DNA of 6,044 nt from an uncultured Acidimicrobiia bacterium (GCA_905480085.1 CAJQPD010000386.1:1-6044), one strand, 5' to 3'. Shown: positions 1 through 5,453, counted from the stretch's first letter. Numbers and translations: made by a program. Notes: generated from the sequence alone by a model not told the origin.

Positions 1-291
1 AAGTGTCTGTTCGCGTTGGGCAAGACGATCCTCAGACGACTTGGCTTCGATCCGACGCTGCTCAAGCGTTACATCTTCACGGTCGCGATAGGCCTCGGCC
101 TTGGCCCTCGCTTCTTGCTCGGCGGCTGACAGGGTCCGTTGAGCTTCAAGACGCGCTTCGGCAATGAGACTCTCAGAGCTTTGCGAGGATCCTTCGGAGC
201 GGCGCCGAATCAGGGCGAACAAGTAGCCGATAAGCCCGGCAACTATCGCCGTCGAAGCGCCGATGATGATGGCGGTCGTTGGAGTATCCAT
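1..291 (-). CDS. rny: Ribonuclease Y, N-terminal part (cut by window edge)
   Basis: Only the first 97 codons are present; the reading frame runs off the left end. The visible protein begins MDTPTTAIIIGAS, has one membrane helix at about residues 6-27, then a basic RRR stop-transfer stretch. From about residue 40 it is a long charged Glu/Ala/Arg/Gln-rich coiled coil. This is the signature N-terminus of RNase Y, a membrane-anchored endoribonuclease that initiates mRNA decay; its KH and HD catalytic domains would lie outside the window. The location directly downstream of recA fits, since recA and rny are close neighbours in many Gram-positive genomes. The ATG at 291-289 is chosen because the membrane helix follows at once and a purine-rich AAAGGCAG sits just upstream. 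The catalytic domain is not visible, so another coiled-coil membrane protein cannot be fully excluded. Confidence 0.85.
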   Translation of the reverse strand, partial: MDTPTTAIIIGASTAIVAGLIGYLFALIRRRSEGSSQSSESLIAEARLEAQRTLSAAEQEARAKAEAYRDREDVTLEQRRIEAKSSEDRLAQREQTL

Positions 292-296
292 GTGAT

Positions 297-310
297 CTGC
301 CTTTCGGCAG
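297..310 (-). promoter_or_regulatory. GNRA-loop hairpin over the rny ribosome-binding site
   Basis: Read on the minus strand this is CTGCC-GAAA-GGCAG, a perfect 5-bp stem closed by a GAAA (GNRA) tetraloop. It ends five bases before the rny ATG. The only Shine-Dalgarno-like purines (AAAGG) lie in its loop and 3' arm. The hairpin would therefore partly hide the ribosome-binding site, or serve as a structured leader. The structure is read directly from the sequence; any regulatory role is inference. Confidence 0.45.
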
Positions 311-320
311 CGCTACCAAC

Positions 321-333
321 CTGACAACGTCAG
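321..333. repeat. Inverted repeat CTGAC-N3-GTCAG in the rny leader/promoter region
   Basis: Perfect 5-bp arms (321-325 and 329-333) are separated by AAC. It lies 30-42 bases upstream of the rny start codon. It could be an operator half-site pair or a small RNA hairpin. Nothing identifies a regulator, and an arm length of five can arise by chance. Confidence 0.3.
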
Positions 334-343
334 TTAGACGGTT

Positions 344-363
344 TAACCCCGATAAACGGGTTA
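344..363. repeat. Inverted repeat TAACCC-N8-GGGTTA in the recA-rny gap
   Basis: Perfect 6-bp arms at 344-349 and 358-363 flank an 8-base loop. No T-run follows on either strand, so it is not an intrinsic terminator. With the 321-333 repeat it shows that the stretch between the recA terminator and rny is rich in dyad symmetry. I could not assign a convincing -10/-35 pair for rny; a TATATC at about 384-389 (minus strand, around + strand gatata) is the only AT-rich -10 candidate. Confidence 0.3.
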
Positions 364-455
364 CCCCGAACCCCCTCGATGCCGGATATATCTGTTGGTC
401 AGTAGTACTACGGTTGCGGTTCAAAATGTTGTATTCCGAGCCTCATCGTAACCGC

Positions 456-504
456 AAAAAAGCGATCGCGGGGGAGATCTTTTGTGGTCTTGCCCCGCGA
501 TCGC
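456..504 (-). terminator. Rho-independent terminator of recA
   Basis: On the minus strand a perfect 12-bp arm (504-493, GCGATCGCGGGG) pairs with its complement (473-462) across a 19-base loop. It is followed directly by six Ts (461-456). It begins 18 bases after the recA stop codon. Both arms contain the palindrome GCGATCGC, so each arm can also self-pair. The long GC-rich stem plus U-tract is a textbook intrinsic terminator and should separate recA from rny transcription. Confidence 0.9.
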
Positions 505-522
505 CTGAATTGGGCCGGTGAC

Positions 523-1590
523 CTACTCCGCTGACGGTTCTTCGGCAGAAACCGTTGTTTCTTTGGGTGGAGTCGCTGCCTCAGGTTCTTCTTCAGCATC
601 GACACCTGTCAAACCTACCGCTTGAAGCACCCGATCCTGGAGTTGCATGGCGATTTCCGGATTCTCTCGCAAGAAGCGCTTGGCTGCCTCTCGACCCTGT
701 CCGATCTGGTCACCGTCAAAGCTGTACCAGGCACCACTCTTCTTGCAGATTCCCTGCTCGACAGCCACGTCTATGAGGCTTCCTTCACGCGAAATGCCCT
801 CTCCAAACATGATGTCGAACTCGGCGAGGCGGAAAGGTGGAGCCAACTTATTCTTGACAATCTTGGCCCGGACCCGGTTACCGATACCCAATTGACCATC
901 TTTGATGGTCTCAATACGACGGACATCGATGCGAACCGACGAGTAGAACTTGAGCGCTCGACCTCCTGGAGTGGTCTCCGGCGAACCGAACATGACCCCA
1001 ATCTTCTCTCGAAGCTGGTTGATGAAGATGCAGGTCGTCTGGCTCTTGTGGAGGTTGCCGGTCAGCTTCCGTAAGGCTTGCGACATGAGGCGGGCTTGCA
1101 GGCCCATATGAGAGTCGCCCATTTCGCCTTCTATCTCGGCACGGGGAACGAGCGCCGCCACCGAGTCGATCACCACGACGTCAAGGGCCCCCGACCGGAC
1201 CAGTGTGTCGGTGATCTCAAGAGCCTGCTCGCCGGTATCGGGCTGGGAGATGAGCAGCTCGTCGACATCGACACCCAGAGCGCGAGCGTAGATGGGATCC
1301 AGGGCATGCTCGGCGTCGATAAAGGCTGCCAAGCCACCGTTCCTTTGAGCTTCGGCCACGATATGAAGAGCCAGGGTGGTCTTACCGCTCGACTCGGGAC
1401 CGTAGATCTCGACGACCCGTCCGCGGGGAACCCCGCCAATACCCAGAGCAAGGTCGATAGAGAGGGCTCCGGTCGAAATGGTGTCGATCTGCTGGATGGC
1501 CTTGTCGCCCATCCTCATGATGGCGCCCTTACCAAATTGCCGGTCGATCTGACTCATGGCCATTTCGATTGCTTTGTCTCTCTCGGTCAT
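523..1590 (-). CDS. recA: DNA recombinase RecA
   Basis: This 355-residue protein is full length for RecA. RecA polymerises on single-stranded DNA, drives ATP-dependent strand exchange, and triggers LexA self-cleavage in the SOS response. Visible hallmarks are Walker A GPESSGKT at 64-71, the catalytic glutamate in IDAEHALD (Glu94), and Walker [10 protein letters not shown] around 136-144. The loop motif [20 protein letters not shown] covers 191-210, and the signature [10 protein letters not shown] lies at 212-221. A C-terminal domain is followed by an acidic tail rich in Glu (331-355), which in RecA modulates DNA access. There is no intein. The ATG at 1590 has AAGGAG four bases upstream (1600-1595). 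The gene has its own damage-type promoter region upstream and a strong terminator downstream. No recX follows it in the window. Confidence 0.99.
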   Translation of the reverse strand: MTERDKAIEMAMSQIDRQFGKGAIMRMGDKAIQQIDTISTGALSIDLALGIGGVPRGRVVEIYGPESSGKTTLALHIVAEAQRNGGLAAFIDAEHALDPIYARALGVDVDELLISQPDTGEQALEITDTLVRSGALDVVVIDSVAALVPRAEIEGEMGDSHMGLQARLMSQALRKLTGNLHKSQTTCIFINQLREKIGVMFGSPETTPGGRALKFYSSVRIDVRRIETIKDGQLGIGNRVRAKIVKNKLAPPFRLAEFDIMFGEGISREGSLIDVAVEQGICKKSGAWYSFDGDQIGQGREAAKRFLRENPEIAMQLQDRVLQAVGLTGVDAEEEPEAATPPKETTVSAEEPSAE

Positions 1591-1612
1591 GTTGCTCCTT
1601 ATACGTCTATCG

Positions 1613-1639
1613 GATTGGACCTGGATCGATCGGACCTGG
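1613..1639 (-). repeat. Imperfect 12-base direct repeat in the recA leader
   Basis: Positions 1613-1624 and 1628-1639 match at 11 of 12 bases (plus-strand GATTGGACCTGG and GATCGGACCTGG), with a period of 15 bases. On the minus strand the core CCAGGTCC occurs twice in the recA 5' leader, between the proposed proximal promoter and the ribosome-binding site. It may be a chance duplication or a leader element; no function is implied by the sequence. Confidence 0.5.
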
Positions 1640-1653
1640 GCCCCGTGATGACT

Positions 1654-1676
1654 ACGGTACGTCTCGGGTGTGACAA
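1654..1676 (-). promoter_or_regulatory. Candidate PafBC-type (LexA-independent) DNA-damage promoter of recA
   Basis: On the minus strand TTGTCACAC (1676-1668) is followed after exactly eight bases by TACCGT (1659-1654). This fits the actinobacterial LexA-independent damage promoter pattern TTGTCR-GTG, N8, TANNNT. The conserved TTGTCA, the spacing and the -10 match, but the trailing GTG does not (CAC here). Transcription would start near 1647, giving a leader of about 57 bases. In mycobacteria such promoters depend on the PafBC regulator and lie proximal to recA. The TTGTCA also forms one arm of a perfect palindrome, ACAAATTTGT, at 1673-1682. Dependence on PafBC is inference; pafBC itself is not in the window. 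Confidence 0.6.
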
Positions 1677-1689
1677 ATTTGTGAATCGA

Positions 1690-1695
1690 ACATTA
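1690..1695 (-). promoter_or_regulatory. Candidate -10 of the distal, LexA-controlled recA promoter
   Basis: TAATGT on the minus strand resembles a -10 hexamer. It is placed so that the SOS box would fill the 17-base spacer to a weak -35 (ACCACA, 1718-1713). LexA bound there would block RNA polymerase directly. The -35 matches the consensus poorly, so the promoter is tentative. Confidence 0.35.
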
Positions 1696-1697
1696 CA

Positions 1698-1711
1698 CGA
1701 ACAGACGTTCG
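1698..1711. promoter_or_regulatory. SOS box (LexA operator) upstream of recA
   Basis: CGAAC-AGAC-GTTCG is a perfect match to the Gram-positive/actinobacterial LexA site core CGAAC-N4-GTTCG. It lies 108 bases upstream of the recA start and about 22 bases after the thpR stop codon. LexA should repress recA here and release it after damage. An extra half-site TCGAAC at 1686-1691 sits 11 bases, about one helical turn, from the first half-site, on the recA-proximal side. Confidence 0.88.
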
Positions 1712-1732
1712 ATGTGGTGGATTTCTTTCGGA

Positions 1733-2284
1733 TCACAGATCGATCGTATCGAGCAGTTCATACACCGGGGTTGGCCCACCAAGATGACTCCGATAGAGGC
1801 CCACCTCGGTGACCTCGATCTTGATCGGCGGTTCCGGCACATCAGCCAGCCACCGCCACACATTTCGCGGCGGCTGGATGCGAGTCAGGGTGAGGTGGGG
1901 TTGGAACGGTCGATCTTCAGCGGGAAGTCCAACTTCGACAGCCGCCATTTCGGCCGCCCCACCAAGGGCCACAAGTTCGTCCTCTCCTCGGGCGATTCCG
2001 AGCCACAAGACCGTCGCCTTGGTTGGTTTCGGGAATGCCCCGAGACCCGAAAACGACATCCGGAACGGAACCGGCTTTTCAAGCTCGTCGAGAGCATTGA
2101 GGAACCGGTCGTAGGCCAACTCCTCCATGTCTCCCATGTACCTGATCGTGAGATGCCAATTCGATGGGGACACCGGCCTGCCAGGCAACGCTTCCAACTC
2201 CTCACCAAGGTAGGCCGCCAGGGCATGGCGGTTGTCATCGGACAATCCGACCGCCACAAACACCCGACCTACGGACTCCACCAC
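1733..2284 (-). CDS. thpR: RNA 2',3'-cyclic phosphodiesterase (ThpR/LigT, 2H family)
   Basis: This 183-residue protein has the usual length of the 2H phosphoesterase family. The two catalytic HxTx motifs are HLTI at 44-47 and HLTL at 130-133, each after a conserved lead-in (SNWHLTIRYMG and FQPHLTLTR). The N-terminal RVFVAVGL strand is typical of ThpR. The family opens 2',3'-cyclic phosphates on RNA ends and can ligate tRNA halves in vitro; the physiological role in bacteria is unsettled. The start is a pair of GTG codons (2284-2279) inside the end of cinA, giving a 16-base overlap in another frame. GGGGGA lies directly against the first GTG, so the second, at 2281, may be the real start. The overlap implies translational coupling to cinA. 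Confidence 0.93.
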   Translation of the reverse strand: MVESVGRVFVAVGLSDDNRHALAAYLGEELEALPGRPVSPSNWHLTIRYMGDMEELAYDRFLNALDELEKPVPFRMSFSGLGAFPKPTKATVLWLGIARGEDELVALGGAAEMAAVEVGLPAEDRPFQPHLTLTRIQPPRNVWRWLADVPEPPIKIEVTEVGLYRSHLGGPTPVYELLDTIDL

Positions 2285-3516
2285 TCCCCCGCGACCGCCA
2301 ATCGAACAAGGTGTAAGGCGGCGGTTGTGGCGTAGGTTCGGACCCGTTCACGATCCCCCGGGAGACGTAGCGTTCGAGCCCTTCGCCCGTCGGGAGTTAC
2401 CACGGCAATCACCATCATCCCAATGTCCTTCTCAGCGGGATTTGGGCCGGCTTCTCCCGTCACGGCCACGCCGACATCTGTCCCGAACCGGGACCGCGCT
2501 CCTTCGGCCATCGCCAGCGCAGTCGCCTCCGAAACCACTCCCTCGGACGCCATGAGGTCCCTGGACACCCCGAGCAACTCTGCCTTGGCCTCCATTGTGT
2601 AGGCGGTGATGCCACCTGCGACAACCGCCGAAGATCCCGGAGTTCTGGTGAGGGCTGCCGAGACAAGTCCGGCCGTGGCGGACTCTGCCGTGGCAATCGT
2701 CCACTCCTTCTCGATCAACATGGCCTGAACCACCCGATAGATGGTCTCCCGATCGGTACCGAAGACCGTTGAGCCCAGTCGATCACGAATGACCGCTTCA
2801 ACCGGAGCGATCAACAACTCGGCCTCGGCCTCGGTTTCCGCCTTGGCAGTCACCCGAACTTTGATTTCGCCGGCCGAAGCCAAAAAGGCCACGGATGGGT
2901 TGACGCTCGCCTGGAAGAGGTCATCGAGCATCTCGGCGACCTGGGATTCCGAACGCCCCCAGGTGCGAATAACCCGCGACACGAGTACCACGGAGTCACC
3001 GGCCACCCGACGCAGCCGGGGTATCACATGGTCGGTTATCAGGAGTTCCATCTCGGCGGGGACTCCCGGCACAGCAAAGATCCAGGTTCCCCGGTGCTCA
3101 AGGGCCAACCCCGGGGCGGTCCCTGCCGGATTGGGAAGCGGCTCGGCCCCCTCGGGACGGTCAGCCTGGCGGAGGTTGTTCTCTGGCATTACCCGACCGA
3201 GGCTCTCCCATCGGCTCCGCATGGCCACGGCATATTCTTCATCGCGAATTATCTTGCGACCGGTTGCCGTCGCGATGGCTTCCCTGGTGACGTCGTCCTG
3301 GGTGGGGCCAATTCCACCGGTGATCACCACGGCGTCGGCCCGGTCGATGGCCGTGCGGAACGTCTCGACCATGCGGTCGAAGTTGTCCCCAACGACCACC
3401 TGGAAATGCGAATCGAAACCGTTTTCGGCAAACTGGCGGCCGAGAAACGCTGCGTTGGAGTTGACGATCTGACCGAGCAGCAGCTCGGTACCGACCGCCA
3501 CCACCTCGACGATCAT
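2269..3516 (-). CDS. cinA: CinA family protein: nicotinamide-nucleotide amidohydrolase with MoCF-like domain
   Basis: This 415-residue, full-length, two-domain CinA deamidates nicotinamide mononucleotide in NAD recycling and is also called competence/damage-inducible protein A. The N-terminal MoaB/Mog-like (COG1058) domain shows VAVGTELLLGQIVNSN (6-21), the loop TGGIGPTQDDVTRE (66-79) and FAVPGVPAEM (147-156). The C-terminal PncC amidohydrolase domain (about 268-409) shows AESATAG (277-283), with Ser279 as the likely nucleophile. It also has the PGSSAVVAGGITAY stretch, AMAEGAR, and VTGEAGP (352-358). The residue after the ESx motif and the Glu in TGEAGP differ from the commoner ESCTGG and TGIAGP forms. 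The ATG overlaps the upstream stop codon as ATGA. It sits two genes before recA, an association seen in several Gram-positive bacteria. Confidence 0.96.
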   Translation of the reverse strand: MIVEVVAVGTELLLGQIVNSNAAFLGRQFAENGFDSHFQVVVGDNFDRMVETFRTAIDRADAVVITGGIGPTQDDVTREAIATATGRKIIRDEEYAVAMRSRWESLGRVMPENNLRQADRPEGAEPLPNPAGTAPGLALEHRGTWIFAVPGVPAEMELLITDHVIPRLRRVAGDSVVLVSRVIRTWGRSESQVAEMLDDLFQASVNPSVAFLASAGEIKVRVTAKAETEAEAELLIAPVEAVIRDRLGSTVFGTDRETIYRVVQAMLIEKEWTIATAESATAGLVSAALTRTPGSSAVVAGGITAYTMEAKAELLGVSRDLMASEGVVSEATALAMAEGARSRFGTDVGVAVTGEAGPNPAEKDIGMMVIAVVTPDGRRARTLRLPGDRERVRTYATTAALHLVRLAVAGEWWSP

Positions 3517-3950
3517 GCGCCCAATTGGGTCGCCATGGCGTACACCGTGAATGCCAGCAGTGCCAACTCGACAAGACCGATCGTTCGAACGCGAGCGTAC
3601 AGGGCAGCAGTCTCGGCACCCGACTCATGGGCGGCGGCAATTTGTCGGCCGACCGGAGCGTTGACCGCCATGCCGACCACTGCCCCAACGATGACCATCA
3701 AGAATCCGATCGAAACGAAGCCGGCAGAGAACCTTGTTGAATCGTCGACCACGAGGCCGATGCCAGTGGCCAACGAAACGATGGCCGCCGGAGTGAAGAG
3801 CTTGCGACCCATCGCCACCCATTCGGTGGCGAATACCTGACCGGTGATGGCGTTCTGGGCCATACGCGGCGCCAGGTAGACCACCGCGGTGGCCGCGCCT
3901 ATCCATACGGCTGCCGCCAAAACGTGAATCCACAACAAAAACCCGTGCAT
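3513..3950 (-). CDS. Four-helix integral membrane protein, CopD/DUF2269-like
   Basis: This 145-residue, strongly hydrophobic protein has four predicted membrane helices at about 5-27, 50-68, 76-97 and 122-142. The opening MHGFLLWIHVLAAAVWIGAA has the H-x-L-A-A-x-x-W-x-G pattern seen in CopD-type copper-resistance and DUF2269-like membrane proteins, where the histidine is often conserved. No specific substrate can be read from it; copper or haem involvement would be a guess. The ATG at 3950 has an excellent AAGGAGGG five bases upstream (3963-3956), encoded in the last codons of the PHP gene, whose stop codon ends one base earlier. Its own stop overlaps the cinA start (ATGA). It is clearly part of the operon but its link to cinA is unexplained. 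Confidence 0.85.
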   Translation of the reverse strand: MHGFLLWIHVLAAAVWIGAATAVVYLAPRMAQNAITGQVFATEWVAMGRKLFTPAAIVSLATGIGLVVDDSTRFSAGFVSIGFLMVIVGAVVGMAVNAPVGRQIAAAHESGAETAALYARVRTIGLVELALLAFTVYAMATQLGA

Positions 3951-3951
3951 A

Positions 3952-4839
3952 TCAACCCTCCTTGAGTACAGGCAACGCTACGTCGTATCCGACCCGTGCA
4001 TCAAATCGACGATAGGTGAGGTATCCAACGTCACGAGCCAGCGCGGCCGCCCGATCGATGCCCCATCCGGCGTCAGCCGGTCGGTGCGCATCTGACGATA
4101 ACGTAACCGGAACCCCGGCCGCTTGGAAACGGGCCAGAAGCCATTGGGACGGATACATCTCGGCGATCGGCTTGGTAAGTCCCTTCGAGTTGATCTCGAC
4201 TGCCATCCCGGTGCGGGCGGCGGCTTCCACAACGGGTTGAAAGATTTCGCCGTGTTCGGGCGGAAGCGACCGACCGTACCGTTTCGGAACGTCAACATGA
4301 CCGATGATATCGAGAGATCCCAATCCGGCCATCTGTGCTACGACCGAGGCGTATTGGTCATACGCTTCGAGCAACCCACGCCGATCAAACTCCGACTGGG
4401 TTTCCAGCGAGTCGATCGCCCAACCACCCACCCAGTGAACCGAGCCAACAAGCACATCAAACGGATATCCCTCGATGAGATCCATGATCCCTTCGATGGA
4501 CTCGGGGAAGAAGTCCACTTCCAGTCCGATCTTTACCGGCAAACCACGATCTTTGGCATCCATCACCGCTTCGACATAGTTGTCGAGGCGAAAGTTGCAT
4601 TCGGCCTGCACAAATCCGGCGGTGTAGGCGGCGATCCCGGCGGGGATGGTGGGGTCGTCCCAGAACTCCCCGAGAATCGGCGCGGCTTCTTTGCACCGGT
4701 ACACGTGCTCGGTGATGGCGATCTCGGTGATACCCCGGAGGGCAGCAGCTTCGACATACTCTTCGACCAGATCGGCTGTGAATATCACCGGCTCGGCCAT
4801 GACTTGATGGGGGGCTAGATGAAGGTGGTAGTCGCTCAT
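3952..4839 (-). CDS. PHP-domain phosphatase, histidinol-phosphatase type
   Basis: This 295-residue protein belongs to the PHP (polymerase and histidinol phosphatase) metal-dependent phosphoesterase family. The metal ligands appear in the expected order: YHLH (His5, His7), TEH (Glu44, His45), GLEVDF (Glu107), GSVHW (His135), GHVD (His181) and SSDAH (Asp250, His252). A complete ligand set suggests an active trinuclear metal centre. The layout with GSVHW after the GLEVDF strand is typical of HisK/HisJ histidinol phosphatases, which carry out the penultimate step of histidine synthesis. No other his gene is in the window, so another phosphate ester could be the substrate. The ATG at 4839 overlaps the preceding stop codon (ATGA), indicating coupling, and has little ribosome-binding sequence of its own. 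Confidence 0.9.
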   Translation of the reverse strand: MSDYHLHLAPHQVMAEPVIFTADLVEEYVEAAALRGITEIAITEHVYRCKEAAPILGEFWDDPTIPAGIAAYTAGFVQAECNFRLDNYVEAVMDAKDRGLPVKIGLEVDFFPESIEGIMDLIEGYPFDVLVGSVHWVGGWAIDSLETQSEFDRRGLLEAYDQYASVVAQMAGLGSLDIIGHVDVPKRYGRSLPPEHGEIFQPVVEAAARTGMAVEINSKGLTKPIAEMYPSQWLLARFQAAGVPVTLSSDAHRPADAGWGIDRAAALARDVGYLTYRRFDARVGYDVALPVLKEG

Positions 4840-5105
4840 CTGAGCCGTTGAACCAACTCGGCGAGCGGACCGGCTCCGACGGCCGCCAACAGTTCCTCAA
4901 CATGATCGGTCTGTACCCGACCACCGTCGCGAACGTCTGCGGCAGCCGCACCAACCGCCGGGATGAGGTTCGAGAAGATCCCGATCTGGTCGAGCTCGTC
5001 GGCGCGTTGGGCAGCTCGTTCTGCCTCTTCTGGCTTGCCGGCCACCAGGTGCGCGATCGACCGCTCGGCAGCGGTCAGCGCTTGGCGTTGTTTGTGGCCG
5101 TCCAT
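4836..5105 (-). CDS. Small helical protein of unknown function (89 aa)
   Basis: I do not recognise this protein. From the ATG at 5105 it is 89 residues, charged, Ala/Glu/Arg-rich and probably all helical (for example AAERSIAHLVAGKPEEAERAA), loosely like a TPR-type helical pair, with a second helical block near the C-terminus. No signal peptide or membrane helix is seen. The frame is open upstream to 5387, but that extension overlaps the 61-residue membrane gene and looks like shadow sequence, so the later start is preferred. An in-frame GTG at 5114 and a TTG at about 5165 are alternatives. There is no clear Shine-Dalgarno; a TAGCGT seven bases before the ATG could be a -10 for a leaderless message. 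It is coupled to the PHP gene by an ATGA overlap, which supports it being real. Confidence 0.65.
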   Translation of the reverse strand: MDGHKQRQALTAAERSIAHLVAGKPEEAERAAQRADELDQIGIFSNLIPAVGAAAADVRDGGRVQTDHVEELLAAVGAGPLAELVQRLR

Positions 5106-5129
5106 CTCACGCACGCTAGCGCACCGGTT

Positions 5130-5150
5130 GGCGAGCGAGGCCCTCGCGCC
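5130..5150. other. GC-rich hairpin between two small genes
   Basis: GCGAG (5135-5139) and CTCGC (5143-5147) form a perfect stem over a three-base loop. It is extended by GGC (5130-5132) and GCC (5148-5150) with a two-base bulge. It lies 36 bases after the stop of the 61-residue membrane gene. No T-run follows, so it may only slow polymerase or protect RNA ends. Confidence 0.35.
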
Positions 5151-5185
5151 GGCCTGCCATCTCAAACGGGCTAGACCGACCCGAA

Positions 5186-5371
5186 CTACTCCCTCGTCCG
5201 TCGGCCGAGCCACGACAGCCAGCCGCCAGCGGCCACAGACAGCGACCCAACGACCATCCAGAAGCTCGATCCTGTCATGAAGCTTCCGGGCAGCCAGCCA
5301 ATTCCCTGGGCGAACCAGATACCTCCGATGAGTATCAGGAGAAGGCCCGCATATCGGGCTAGCGCGATCAT
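5186..5371 (-). CDS. Small two-helix membrane protein (61 aa)
   Basis: From the ATG at 5371 this 61-residue protein begins MIALARYAGLLLILIGGIWF, forming a first membrane helix at about 7-23. It continues with GIGWLPGSFMTGSSFW, then has a second helix at about 37-54 and a basic tail (GRRTRE). Small proteins with the LPGSFMTG-type connector between two helices are common, uncharacterised conserved proteins in actinobacteria. The frame is open to an ATG at 5443, but those 24 extra residues (polar, with no membrane character) look like shadow sequence. No Shine-Dalgarno precedes the chosen ATG. Function is unknown; it is separated from the next gene by 80 bases. Confidence 0.75.
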   Translation of the reverse strand: MIALARYAGLLLILIGGIWFAQGIGWLPGSFMTGSSFWMVVGSLSVAAGGWLSWLGRRTRE

Positions 5372-5377
5372 GTCCAA

Positions 5378-5383
5378 AGTATG
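5378..5383 (-). promoter_or_regulatory. Candidate -10 for a leaderless transcript of the 61-aa gene
   Basis: CATACT on the minus strand ends six bases before the ATG at 5371, placing a transcription start at the start codon itself. Together with the lack of a ribosome-binding site this suggests a leaderless mRNA, which is frequent in actinobacteria. I see no good -35 at a normal distance. Confidence 0.35.
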
Positions 5384-5453
5384 ACATGGATCGGCCGGGC
5401 CCATGTCCTCGGTTTGGCCATCCGCATCATTGATCGGCCGCACCTATTGCGGG

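Noticed and set aside
315..330. TTGTCAGGT upstream of rny as a second PafBC-type promoter
   Set aside because: The first six bases match, but no TANNNT lies eight bases downstream.
173..424. 83-codon minus-strand frame over the rny start and leader
   Set aside because: It conflicts with the RNase Y frame, which has a clear membrane helix and coiled coil.
1078..1812. 244-codon open frame on the plus strand opposite recA
   Set aside because: It is antisense to the unmistakable recA gene and its upstream region, and the translation has no family features. Long antisense frames are expected in GC-rich coding DNA.
2741..3472. 243-codon Ser/Thr/Arg-rich plus-strand frame opposite cinA
   Set aside because: Composition is that of a complement shadow of a coding gene, with no domain.
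3028..3840. 270-codon open frame on the plus strand opposite cinA and the membrane protein
   Set aside because: It spans two real minus-strand genes, with low-complexity composition typical of a shadow frame.
4123..4818. 231-codon open frame on the plus strand opposite the PHP gene
   Set aside because: The minus-strand frame has a full set of PHP metal ligands; this one shows no recognisable motif.
5106..5387. 94-residue N-terminal extension of the 89-residue gene
   Set aside because: It overlaps the whole 61-residue membrane gene in another frame and reads as Arg/Trp/Cys-rich shadow sequence, so the start at 5105 was preferred.
5372..5443. Upstream ATG at 5443 for the small membrane protein
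   Set aside because: The extra residues are polar and unlike the family's usual short N-terminus before the first helix.
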